This document shows positions 27,524 to 35,363 of a stretch of DNA of 64,000 nt, piece after piece (position 1 is the first letter of the stretch; each line of letters opens with the position of its first letter). The notes under the pieces are model-generated. The model was not told the origin of the DNA and made no database searches. It saw nothing but the letters and a program-made list of their open reading frames with translations. The position numbers and the translations under genes are program-made. Source of the stretch: Streptomyces sp. NBC_00287 (GTDB lineage: Bacteria > Actinomycetota > Actinomycetes > Streptomycetales > Streptomycetaceae); the NCBI RefSeq assembly GCF_036173105.1, contig NZ_CP108053.1, forward strand, positions 7,130,001-7,194,000, read 5' to 3'.

Positions 27524-28984
27524 ATGCACGCAGCGGACACTCCAGCGGAACACGGACAGGTCGTCGTCATCGGAGCCGGGATCGCCGGACTCGCGGCGGC
27601 CCACCGGCTGCTGGGCGGCAGCGGCAGACGCGTGACCGTGCTGGAGGCCTCGGACCGCATCGGCGGCAAGCTGCTGCCCGGCGAGATCGCGGGCGTCCGC
27701 GTGGACCTCGGCGCCGAGTCGATGCTGGCGCGCCGCCCCGAGGCCGTCGCTCTCGCCCGCGAGGTCGGCCTCGCCGAGCGCCTTCAGCCGCCGGCCACCG
27801 CGACCGCCTCTCTGTGGACCCGTGGCGCCCTGCGCCCTATGCCCAAGGGCCATGTCATGGGGGTGCCCGGCACCGCCTCCGCACTGGCCGGCGTCCTGTC
27901 CGAGGAGGGCCTCGCCCGGATCGAGCGCGACGCCGAGCTGCCTCGCACCGAGGTGGGCGACGACGTGGCGGTCGGGGCGTATGTGGCGGAGCGGCTGGGC
28001 CACGAGGTCGTCGATCGGCTGGTCGAGCCGCTGCTGGGCGGGGTGTACGCGGGCGACGCCTACCGCATCTCGATGCGCTCGGCCGTCCCGCAGCTCTTCC
28101 AGGCCGCGCAGACCCATGACTCCCTGACGGAGGCGGTCCGCGAGATCCAGGCCAAGGCGACCGCCAACCAGCAGACCGGCCCGGTGTTCATGGGCATCGA
28201 GGGCGGCATCGGCACACTTCCGCTCGCCGTCGCTCAGTCGGTGCAGGCCAGGGGCGGCGAGATCGTCACCGGCGCGCGGGTCACCGAACTGCGCCGCGCG
28301 GAGTCGGGCTGGCGGGTCGTCACCGGCGACCGGACGCTGCACGCGGACGCCGTCGTCATCGCCGTACCCGCGCGTGCCGCCGCCGAGCTGCTGCGCGCCG
28401 AAGCCCCCGCTGCCGCCACGGAACTGGCCGCCGTCGAGTACGCCTCGATGGCCCTGGTCACCCTCGCCTACCGCCGCGCCGACACCGCGCTCCCCGAAGG
28501 CAGCGGCTTCCTGGTGCCGCCCGTCGACGGCCGCACCATCAAGGCCTCGACCTTCGCCTCCCAGAAGTGGGGCTGGATCGCCGACGAAGACCCGGACCTG
28601 CTGGTGCTGCGCACCTCGGTCGGGCGGTACGGCGAGACGGAGATCCTTCAGCGGGACGACGCCGGCCTCGTCGAGGTCTCCCGGCACGACCTCGAGGCGG
28701 CGACCGGCCTGGCCGCCACCCCGGTAGCCACCCGCGTCACCCGCTGGACCGACGGACTGCCCCAGTACCCCGTCGGCCACCACGCGCGCGTGGCCCGCAT
28801 CCGCGAGCACATCGGCAAGGTGCCGGGCCTGGCCGTGTGCGGCGCGGCCTACGACGGGGTGGGCATCCCGGCGTGCATCGCGAGCGCGTACGCGGCCGTC
28901 GACCAGATCCACGGTGACCTGCGCGCTGTGCAGGAGCTCACCGCCCACCCGGTGCAGAGTCTGCACGGAGGAGCAGGAGAATAA
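27524..28984 (+). CDS. hemY: Coproporphyrinogen III / protoporphyrinogen oxidase
   Basis: This 486-residue FAD enzyme has the N-terminal motif VVVIGAGIAGLAAAHRLLGG and the E-A-S-D-R-I-G-G-K pattern of the amine oxidase superfamily. LGAESMLARRPEA and VERLGHEVVDRLVEPLLGGVYAGD are typical of HemY. In Gram-positive bacteria this family (CgoX) oxidises coproporphyrinogen III to coproporphyrin III, with molecular oxygen as acceptor. The adjacent hemQ, 5 bases downstream, supports the coproporphyrin-dependent route. It is divergent from the DUF4349 gene. Confidence 0.95.
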   Translation: MHAADTPAEHGQVVVIGAGIAGLAAAHRLLGGSGRRVTVLEASDRIGGKLLPGEIAGVRVDLGAESMLARRPEAVALAREVGLAERLQPPATATASLWTRGALRPMPKGHVMGVPGTASALAGVLSEEGLARIERDAELPRTEVGDDVAVGAYVAERLGHEVVDRLVEPLLGGVYAGDAYRISMRSAVPQLFQAAQTHDSLTEAVREIQAKATANQQTGPVFMGIEGGIGTLPLAVAQSVQARGGEIVTGARVTELRRAESGWRVVTGDRTLHADAVVIAVPARAAAELLRAEAPAAATELAAVEYASMALVTLAYRRADTALPEGSGFLVPPVDGRTIKASTFASQKWGWIADEDPDLLVLRTSVGRYGETEILQRDDAGLVEVSRHDLEAATGLAATPVATRVTRWTDGLPQYPVGHHARVARIREHIGKVPGLAVCGAAYDGVGIPACIASAYAAVDQIHGDLRAVQELTAHPVQSLHGGAGE

Positions 28985-28989
28985 GGACC

Positions 28990-29721
28990 ATGAGTGACGA
29001 CGCCCCCACCACCGAGTCCGGCAGGATCCCGAACAAGGGCAAGCTGGCCAAGGACCTCAACGAGGTCATCCGCTACACCCTCTGGTCCGTCTTCAAGCTG
29101 AAGGACGTGCTCCCCGAGGACCGCGCGGGCTACGCCGACGAGGTCCAGGAGCTGTTCGACCAGCTCGCCGCGAAGGACGTGACGATCCGCGGCACGTACG
29201 ACGTGTCCGGCCTGCGCGCCGACGCCGACGTCATGATCTGGTGGCACGCCGAGACCAGCGACCAGCTGCAGGAGGCGTACAACCTCTTCCGCCGCACCAG
29301 GCTCGGCCGCGCGCTGGAGCCGGTCTGGTCGAACATGGCGCTGCACCGCCCCGCCGAGTTCAACCGCGCGCACATCCCGGCGTTCCTCGCCGACGAGACG
29401 CCCCGCGACTACGTCAGCGTGTACCCCTTCGTGCGCAGCTACGACTGGTACCTCCTGCCCGACGAGGACCGCCGTCGCATGCTCGCCGACCACGGCAAGA
29501 TGGCCCGCGGCTACCCGGACGTCCGCGCCAACACGGTCGCCTCCTTCTCGCTGGGCGACTACGAGTGGATCCTCGCCTTCGAGGCGGACGAGCTGTACCG
29601 CATCGTGGACCTGATGCGCCACCTGCGCGCGTCGGAGGCAAGGATGCACGTACGCGAGGAGGTCCCGTTCTACACGGGCCGCCGCAAGTCGGTGGCAGAT
29701 CTCATCGCCGGGCTCGCTTAA
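28990..29721 (+). CDS. hemQ: Coproheme decarboxylase HemQ (ChdC)
   Basis: The 243-residue protein of the chlorite-dismutase superfamily decarboxylates coproheme to heme b, the last step of the Gram-positive heme route. It carries YPFVRSYDWYLLP, which includes the catalytic Tyr region, and MLADHGKMARGYP with the proximal His. TVASFSLGDYEWILAFEADE is typical as well. ATG 28990 follows hemY by 5 bases, with GGAG from the hemY end serving as Shine-Dalgarno. The chlorite-dismutase Arg motif is absent, so chlorite detoxification is not expected. Confidence 0.96.
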   Translation: MSDDAPTTESGRIPNKGKLAKDLNEVIRYTLWSVFKLKDVLPEDRAGYADEVQELFDQLAAKDVTIRGTYDVSGLRADADVMIWWHAETSDQLQEAYNLFRRTRLGRALEPVWSNMALHRPAEFNRAHIPAFLADETPRDYVSVYPFVRSYDWYLLPDEDRRRMLADHGKMARGYPDVRANTVASFSLGDYEWILAFEADELYRIVDLMRHLRASEARMHVREEVPFYTGRRKSVADLIAGLA

Positions 29722-29727
29722 GCGCCC

Positions 29728-31305
29728 TCATTTGGCAGGACGAGGCTCCGGTCGCGGCGCACACGCACTGCGCCGCACCGGAAGCCTCCCCTCCAACAAA
29801 TACGCATCCACATACGCGTTGACGCACGCATTGGGGCCACCCGCAATCCCATGCGTCCCCGCATCCCGCTCGGTGACCAACACCGAGTCCCAAAGCCGCC
29901 GATGCAACTCCAGCGCCCCCTCATAAGGCGCCGCGGCATCCCGCTCGGCGGCCAGAATCAGCGTCGCCGGCAGCTCACCAGGCCCCGTCCGCACATCGAC
30001 CGCCTGCTGACGCGGCGCGGGCCAGTACGCGCAGGGCAGATTCATCCACACGTTGTCCCACGTCTCGAACGGCGCCACCCGCGCGAGCCGCGTGTTGTCC
30101 CGGTCCCACACACTCCACTCGGTGGGCCAGGCCGCGTCATTGCACTCGACGGCCGTGTACACCGCCCGGCTGTTCTCCGCCTCGACGGCCGCCTCCGTCA
30201 CCGGCGAAGCGATCTCGATCAGCGGCTTCGGGTTGCCCTTGAGATACGCCGACAGCGCCTGCGCCCGGTGCGGCCAGTAGTCGTCGTAGTACCCGGCCTG
30301 CAGAAACGCCCCCTGCAACTGCCCGGGACCCACCTTCCCGCCCGCCGGTTCGACGGCGAGCCGCGCCGCCGCCTTCTCATAGCTGCGCAGCACCTTCGCG
30401 GGCGTGTCGCCGAGGCCGTACACCTTGTGGTGCTTGGCGATCCACTCCCGCAGGTCCGCCCAACGTCCCTCGAACGCGGCCGACTGGTCGAGGTTGTTGC
30501 GGTACCAGATCTGCTCCGGATCGGGATTCACCGCCGCGTCGAACACCATCCGCCGCACGTGCGAGGGGAAGAGCGTCGCGTACAGCGCGCCGTAGTACGT
30601 GCCGTACGACGCGCCCATGAACGTCAGCTTCTTCTCGCCCAGCGCGGCCCGCAGGACGTCCAGGTCGCGGGCGTTGTTGAGGGAGTGGTAGTGCCTCAGC
30701 GCGCTGCCGGACCGTTTGGCGCAGCCGCGTGCGTACGCCTTCGCCTGCGCGATGCGTTCGCGCTTGTACGACTCCGAAGGGTAGGTGGGCGCCTGCGACG
30801 GCCTTTTGAAGAACTTCTTGGGGTCCTGGCAGGACAGCGGCGCGCTGTGGCCCACCCCGCGCGGGGCGTAGCCGACGAGGTCGTAGGCCGCCGCGAGGCG
30901 CTTCCACTCGGGCATCAGACCGATCAGCGGGAAGTACATGCCCGAGGCGCCCGGGCCGCCCGGGTTGAAGACCAGGGCGCCCTGCCGCGGCACCCGGCGC
31001 TTGCTGTTGTGCGGGTCCTTGTGGGTGGCCCGCACCCGGCTGACCGTCAGCTTGATCTGCTTGCCCTTCGGATTCGCGTAGTCGAGCGGGACGCTCACCG
31101 TGCCGCACTGCAGACTGCCGGGCATGTCCTGCTCCTTGGAGCAGGAGCCGAAGACGATGCCGGTCGCCTTCGCGCGCTCGGCGGCCACGGCGGTGCCGCG
31201 CAGTTCGGCCAGGCCCGGAACGGCCTCCGCGCTGCCGGCCGGGGTGGCGGTGAGGGTCGTCACGAGCAACGACCCGGCGGCCGAGTAGAGGGCGGGGGCT
31301 CTCAT
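29728..31305 (-). CDS. Secreted alpha/beta-hydrolase, tripeptidyl aminopeptidase type
   Basis: This 525-residue exported hydrolase has a signal peptide of about 30 residues (MRAPALYSAAGSLLVTTLTA, AGSAEA). The fold markers are ALVFNPGGPGASG (oxyanion loop), the nucleophile elbow GASYGTYYGALY, and a C-terminal TAP-like segment with the His in AGTHGIAGGPNACVN. Streptomyces tripeptidyl aminopeptidases of the Slp/Tap group have this layout. ATG 31305 was chosen as the start of the signal peptide, with AAGGGA 6-7 bases upstream. It ends 6 bases from the convergent hemQ stop. Confidence 0.88.
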   Translation of the reverse strand: MRAPALYSAAGSLLVTTLTATPAGSAEAVPGLAELRGTAVAAERAKATGIVFGSCSKEQDMPGSLQCGTVSVPLDYANPKGKQIKLTVSRVRATHKDPHNSKRRVPRQGALVFNPGGPGASGMYFPLIGLMPEWKRLAAAYDLVGYAPRGVGHSAPLSCQDPKKFFKRPSQAPTYPSESYKRERIAQAKAYARGCAKRSGSALRHYHSLNNARDLDVLRAALGEKKLTFMGASYGTYYGALYATLFPSHVRRMVFDAAVNPDPEQIWYRNNLDQSAAFEGRWADLREWIAKHHKVYGLGDTPAKVLRSYEKAAARLAVEPAGGKVGPGQLQGAFLQAGYYDDYWPHRAQALSAYLKGNPKPLIEIASPVTEAAVEAENSRAVYTAVECNDAAWPTEWSVWDRDNTRLARVAPFETWDNVWMNLPCAYWPAPRQQAVDVRTGPGELPATLILAAERDAAAPYEGALELHRRLWDSVLVTERDAGTHGIAGGPNACVNAYVDAYLLEGRLPVRRSACAPRPEPRPAK

Positions 31306-31421
31306 CGCGTATCCCTTCGGTGCACGGACGCAACAAAAGGGATGTTTCGTTCGGTCGTTGGCGAAGGCAAGCACCGTCCGCCCGGTGTCGGCGCCAATGC
31401 CCCCTGTGCGCCCCCTCCGTG

Positions 31422-32195
31422 TCAGTCGCGCCAGAGAGGCTCACGCTGCTCGAAGGCCGCCCGCAGATCCGGCTCACCGATCGCGCGGACCCCGCGTACC
31501 GCGACCGAGGTGAGGTACGTACGGTCGTCCCCGCCGCCCGTGTGCCGGGCCAGGGTGCCCAGCAGCCGCTGTCCGGCCGGGGAGGCCCAGCGCGAGTACG
31601 GGTGGATCTCGACGCGCGCGATGGCCAGACAGCTCAGGGTGAGCGCGAGCGGCAGGCCGAACCAGAGGGCGACCAGATGGCGGGGCATGTCGGCCATGCC
31701 CGGCATGAGCAGCGCGGTCGCGCCCAGCGCCAGTACGGCGGCTGCCGCGAGCTGCACCTGGCGGAGTGCGGCCGCTATGCCGGTGCGTGCTCCGTCGGGC
31801 ACGGCGAGACCGGCCCGGACGAGCCGGTCGGCGAGGCTGCCCACCGCCTCCGCGTCGGCCGCGGCGTCCCGCACCGGCGCGATACGGGACTGACCCTCGG
31901 GCCCTATGGCGCCTATGACGGACCGTTCGATGTCGTCCCGGCCGCGCGGGTCGACGACCGTCGCCCAGCCCGTGCGGGCGAGCAGCAGCCGGCGCTGACG
32001 GGCCATGGAGACCAGGGTCAGATCGGCGACCCGGCGGGGGCCGCCGGACAGGAACGCGGCCTCGTACAGCGTCAGATCGTGTTCTCGGCCCGCGTTCACA
32101 TCCACGGCCGCCGCGTGTACGGCGGTCAGGCACAGCCGGGTGCACGCGGTGCCGGCGACGGCCCAGGCCACGAGCAGAAGAAGGACCCAGAACAT
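31422..32195 (-). CDS. TIGR04222-like membrane protein
   Basis: The 257-residue protein has an N-terminal membrane helix containing Cys residues (WAVAGTACTRLCLTA), then the segment LTLYEAAFLSGGPRRVADLTLVSM, which I recognise as the start of the TIGR04222 domain. Two more helices lie near residues 145-190, and the C-terminal soluble part ends in LWRD. Homologues often end in a long Gly/Cys/His-rich tail; here there is none. It follows the DUF4142 gene and the MNIO gene on the same strand, with gaps of 95 and 82 bases. The function is unknown; a link to peptide or protein modification is inferred from the MNIO neighbour. Confidence 0.75.
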   Translation of the reverse strand: MFWVLLLLVAWAVAGTACTRLCLTAVHAAAVDVNAGREHDLTLYEAAFLSGGPRRVADLTLVSMARQRRLLLARTGWATVVDPRGRDDIERSVIGAIGPEGQSRIAPVRDAAADAEAVGSLADRLVRAGLAVPDGARTGIAAALRQVQLAAAAVLALGATALLMPGMADMPRHLVALWFGLPLALTLSCLAIARVEIHPYSRWASPAGQRLLGTLARHTGGGDDRTYLTSVAVRGVRAIGEPDLRAAFEQREPLWRD

Positions 32196-32290
32196 GGCAC
32201 CATTCTGCGGCTAAACCGCCGCTGCTCTCGCGGACTTGGTTGCTCGCCGTGGGGGTTCCTCAATTAATGGTTGCGGTTTTGGGTCGTTTG

Positions 32291-33085
32291 TCAGGACTTA
32301 CCGGCATTGCTGGGTGGGCGACTGGTGGCGGCCGGCGGGAGGGTGTACGTGGGGGTCGGCACCGGGGACGGGGTGACCGGGATCGCCGGGGAGGGGTCGG
32401 TCACCGGGCCGGGCGGCGCCGGGGTGCGGGTGAGCGGGGGAGTGCTGCCGGCGGCCATGTCGCGGGCCAGGGCGTCGAAGTCGACGTACCCGGTGGCCTC
32501 CAGGACCTTGATGTGGTCCAGCACCGTGGTGTTGGCGTCCTCGGCGAGTTCGCGCACCAGGGTGTTGCGGGTGCTCGCGCGGACCTGGGCGACCACCGAG
32601 AACACCTTGCCGTGCGCCACCCGAAGGATGTTGGCGAACTCCCACTCGTACTCGGCGCCCTGGGTCGAGTTCAGGGTGTCGAGCCACTGTCGCTGCTGCT
32701 CGTTCGGTTCGTTGGGCAGGGTGAGCGAGAGCTTCGCGGCTACGTCACGGACCCGTTCGTCCAGGAACATATGCCCCTCGACGAGATGCTCGCCCGCCGT
32801 CTTCACGGCCGCCGTGGTGCCCTTCTGCTGGGCCTGCTGACCGGCCGGCAGCTCCCAGAGCCCTGCCAGCCGGACCTTGGTGATGAACTCGCGGTCCAGA
32901 CCCGACAGCGGGCCGTACTGCGTCGACACGGTCTCGGAGTTGAGCACGTCGAGACCGGTGCCCGACCGGTCGGCGTACGACCAGATCGGGACGATCAGCG
33001 CCACGAGGGTCGCCGTCAGGCCCGTGATGATGAGCCCGGTACCGCTGAGAATGCCCCGGCCGGGGACAGGGGATCGCGGTCGCAT
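32291..33085 (-). CDS. DUF4142 exported protein
   Basis: The 264-residue protein has one N-terminal hydrophobic segment (ILSGTGLIITGLTATLVALIV), serving as signal anchor. A four-helix DUF4142-type domain with ferritin-like pattern follows (LDREFITKVRLAGLWELPAG, AGEHLVEGHMFLDERV, AHGKVFSVVAQVRASTRN, DHIKVLEATGYVDF). A Pro/Thr-rich C-terminal tail that probably spans the wall closes it. It lies between the MNIO-like and TIGR04222-like genes. DUF4142 proteins are exported in many bacteria; their role is unknown. Confidence 0.85.
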   Translation of the reverse strand: MRPRSPVPGRGILSGTGLIITGLTATLVALIVPIWSYADRSGTGLDVLNSETVSTQYGPLSGLDREFITKVRLAGLWELPAGQQAQQKGTTAAVKTAGEHLVEGHMFLDERVRDVAAKLSLTLPNEPNEQQRQWLDTLNSTQGAEYEWEFANILRVAHGKVFSVVAQVRASTRNTLVRELAEDANTTVLDHIKVLEATGYVDFDALARDMAAGSTPPLTRTPAPPGPVTDPSPAIPVTPSPVPTPTYTLPPAATSRPPSNAGKS

Positions 33086-33122
33086 GGTGCCTCCAGTTGC
33101 GGCACCGCACGTCAGTGCGCTT

Positions 33123-33166
33123 CGAGGGGTGGGATGGGCATATTAACTATTAATCAGGGCCCCTCG
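33123..33166 (-). terminator. Inverted repeat with AT-rich core after the MNIO gene
   Basis: A 7-bp stem (33123-33129 with 33160-33166) encloses a strikingly AT-rich core, in which ATTAA at 33142-33146 is mirrored by TTAAT at 33150-33154. It begins 2 bases after the MNIO stop. It may end that transcript; the AT-rich centre could also hold promoter or operator elements for the DUF4142 gene. Confidence 0.45.
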
Positions 33167-33167
33167 T

Positions 33168-34451
33168 TCACCGGCGGGTCAAAGTCCGCCGTATCCGCGC
33201 CAGACGCGAGTGCGAGCGCGGGGCCGGGCCCGAGCGCTCCAGCCGCCACTGGCTCAGCCGCCTCCTTGCGAGCGGGTCCAACTTGCTGGGAACGTCCAGC
33301 AGTTGACCCGCGAAGTCGAGCGCGTCATGCCGGTAGCCGCTGGTCATGGGGTTGCGCTGGGCGTAGGCGAGGAAAGTGGGACGGTACCGCGGGCCGAGGA
33401 TCACGGGCAGTTCGGGCGCGACCTTCGCCACGACATCCGCCCGCTTCCCGGCGAGCGCCCGTGCCTGTACGCCGAGACGCGTCCGGTCGAATCCCTCCGG
33501 TACGGGCGTGCCGGCGACGAGCGCGGAGAGCAGCGCGGTCTGGGCGAGGGCGAGGCGTTCGCGGGCGGAGGCGGAGGCCGGCTCCGGCGTGGTGGCCGGT
33601 GCGGTGCCGCCTGGCGTCGGCTCCTGGCCGCTCTTCTCGACGGCCGCCCGGATCTCGGCCAACTCCCGCTCCAGCTCGGCCGGTTCGGGGAAGTTCTCGT
33701 CGCGTTCCAGCAGGACTCCGGGCGGTGCGACCCGGGCGGCGAGGTCGGTGAGGATGTCGAGGACCGGCCGCGGGACCGGGTGGGCGTGGCTGTCGTGCCA
33801 GACGCCGTCCCGCTCGAAGCCGCCCGCGACATGGACGTACGCGATGGCCTCCAGGGGAAGTTCGGCGAGCGCCTCGGCCGGGTCCTCGCCCCGGTTGACG
33901 TGGTTGGTGTGCAGGTTGGCGACATCGATGAGCAGCCGCACTCCGGTGCGGTCGGCCAGCTCGTACAGGAACTGTCCCTCGGTCATCTCCTCGCCGGGCC
34001 AGGAGATCAGCGCGGCGATGTTCTCGACGGCGAGCGGCACGGGGAGCGCGTCCTGGGCGATACGGATGTTCTCGCACAGCACGTCGAGCGCGTCCCGGGT
34101 GCGCGGGACGGGCAGCAGATGGCCCGCCTCCAGACGCGGCGACGCGGTGAGCGGGCCGCCCGCCCGCACGAACGCGATGTGCTCGGTGACCAGCGGCGAG
34201 CCCAGCGCCTCGGCCCGCTCGGCAAGAGCGGTCAGCCGTCCCTCGTCGGGCCGGTCGGCGCCGCCGAGCCCGAGCGAGACACCGTGCGGGACGACGGTGA
34301 TGCCGCGCTCGCGCAGCCGCAGCAGCGAGTCGGGAAAATGCCCCGGACAGACATTCTCGGCGACGACCTCGACCCAGTCGATGCCCGGCATCCGCTCCAC
34401 GGCCTCCGCGATCTCCGGCCGCCACCCGATCCCCGTACCCAGTCGCTCCAT
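33168..34451 (-). CDS. MNIO-family (DUF692) protein with additional C-terminal domain
   Basis: The 427-residue protein starts with LGTGIGWRPEIAEAV and WVEVVAENVCPG, typical of the DUF692 TIM barrel, now called multinuclear non-heme iron-dependent oxidative (MNIO) enzymes. Metal-ligand segments are recognisable: VPHGVSLGLG, VTEHIAF, VENIAALISW, LIDVANLHTNHVN, YVHVAGG and the late LLERDENFPE. After a Pro/Thr linker (residues about 285-300) comes a helical domain of about 125 residues (LALAQTALLSALVAG...FLAYAQRNP), as in S. coelicolor SCO6045-type proteins. Known MNIO enzymes modify Cys or other residues of peptides with a separate partner protein. Here the partner may be the fused C-terminal part. 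No precursor peptide gene is obvious. Confidence 0.85.
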   Translation of the reverse strand: MERLGTGIGWRPEIAEAVERMPGIDWVEVVAENVCPGHFPDSLLRLRERGITVVPHGVSLGLGGADRPDEGRLTALAERAEALGSPLVTEHIAFVRAGGPLTASPRLEAGHLLPVPRTRDALDVLCENIRIAQDALPVPLAVENIAALISWPGEEMTEGQFLYELADRTGVRLLIDVANLHTNHVNRGEDPAEALAELPLEAIAYVHVAGGFERDGVWHDSHAHPVPRPVLDILTDLAARVAPPGVLLERDENFPEPAELERELAEIRAAVEKSGQEPTPGGTAPATTPEPASASARERLALAQTALLSALVAGTPVPEGFDRTRLGVQARALAGKRADVVAKVAPELPVILGPRYRPTFLAYAQRNPMTSGYRHDALDFAGQLLDVPSKLDPLARRRLSQWRLERSGPAPRSHSRLARIRRTLTRR

Positions 34452-34457
34452 CGTCGT

Positions 34458-34484
34458 CCCCCTCCTTCACGTGCGTGGAGGGGG
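34458..34484 (-). promoter_or_regulatory. Hairpin covering the ribosome binding site of the MNIO gene
   Basis: A perfect 8-bp stem pairs 34477-34484 with 34458-34465 around an 11-nt loop. The GGAGGGGG half is the Shine-Dalgarno of the MNIO gene, 6 bases before its ATG. In mRNA this fold would hide the ribosome binding site, so translation may be controlled or reduced. Confidence 0.55.
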
Positions 34485-34550
34485 TATGGCCCCGGGGAGG
34501 GGAGGTGAATCCCTTCGGCCGGGCCTTCAGAGCAACATTTGAGGTTGGGG

Positions 34551-35234
34551 CTAGCGCAGGGCGGGGTGGTCGGCCACGACCGTGCAGGAGCCGGGGGCGA
34601 TCTCGGTGAAGCCCGCGTCCCGTACGACGGGAAGGCCGCTGGTCGTGAGCTCCTCCCAGCGCGCGGGGTCGGCCGTCCGCACGGCGAGCTGGAAGCCGGC
34701 CTCGCGCCAGGCGGTGCGCTCCTCGTCGGAGAGCGCCCACCAGGCGAGCTGGGCACCGTGCCCGGCCTGGGCCATTGCCTTGCCGGCCGACATGTCGAGG
34801 TCGGGGTTGAGCCACAGCACGGGCGCCGCCGGATCCGCCCCCATCGGCGGCTCCGGGTCGTCGAGGTCGGTGCCGGAGACCTGGAGCTTGGCGAGTTCCT
34901 TGGGCCAGCCGTCGAGGGGGACGGGCGGAAACACGCGTACCTCGGCGGCCTTACCGGTCACGGTGATCCCCGGCAGCGCCTCGGCCCGCCGCCACTCGGC
35001 GCCCCGAGCCCGCCGTACGACCTTACGAATCCGCGCATCCTGCCAGTCCCGCACAGCCGCGGCCCACTCCCCGTCCCCGACGGCCCGCGAGTCGCCGAGC
35101 AACACCAGCACGGCACGGGCCGCGGTCTCCAGAGCGTCGGTACGGGCGGGCGGAGCGCCGCGCTCGATCCGGACGACGAGCGGCAGGACGAACTGGGGGG
35201 CAAGATCACGGGCGGGGGTGGGTTCATGGCTCAC
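34551..35234 (-). CDS. Peptidyl-tRNA hydrolase PTH2-domain protein
   Basis: The 227-residue protein has an N-terminal region of about 145 residues of unclear fold (VLPLVVRIERGAPP, WQDARIRKVVRRARG). A C-terminal PTH2-type domain follows with the motif MSAGKAMAQAGHGAQLAWWA, equivalent to GKxAAQxxHA of archaeal-type peptidyl-tRNA hydrolases, and ends in TEIAPGSCTVVAD. The enzyme would free tRNA from stalled peptidyl-tRNA. Bacteria use Pth1 for this, so this PTH2-like protein is an additional version. GTG 35234 is the first start in frame. Confidence 0.78.
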   Translation of the reverse strand: MSHEPTPARDLAPQFVLPLVVRIERGAPPARTDALETAARAVLVLLGDSRAVGDGEWAAAVRDWQDARIRKVVRRARGAEWRRAEALPGITVTGKAAEVRVFPPVPLDGWPKELAKLQVSGTDLDDPEPPMGADPAAPVLWLNPDLDMSAGKAMAQAGHGAQLAWWALSDEERTAWREAGFQLAVRTADPARWEELTTSGLPVVRDAGFTEIAPGSCTVVADHPALR

Positions 35235-35280
35235 GCTTCCAAGTCTGCCAGTCAGAAGATCGGTCCTGGTCCGACCCAGT

Positions 35281-35326
35281 AGGGGCGCGGGGCTGTATCG
35301 ATTTGCGGCTCCGCCGCGTGGGCGCG
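35281..35326 (+). repeat. 46-bp dispersed repeat, copy 1
   Basis: The segment begins AGGGGCGCGGGGCTGTATCG and continues through a GC-rich mirror (GCGGCTCCGCCGC, 35305-35317). A second copy differing at one base lies inverted at 44219-44264. Similar segments are, from memory, common between Streptomyces genes. It is 47 bases upstream of the ABC gene start. Confidence 0.8.
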
Positions 35327-35363
35327 ATCAACCCCCACCGCCCCGCAGCCGCGATACGACAGG

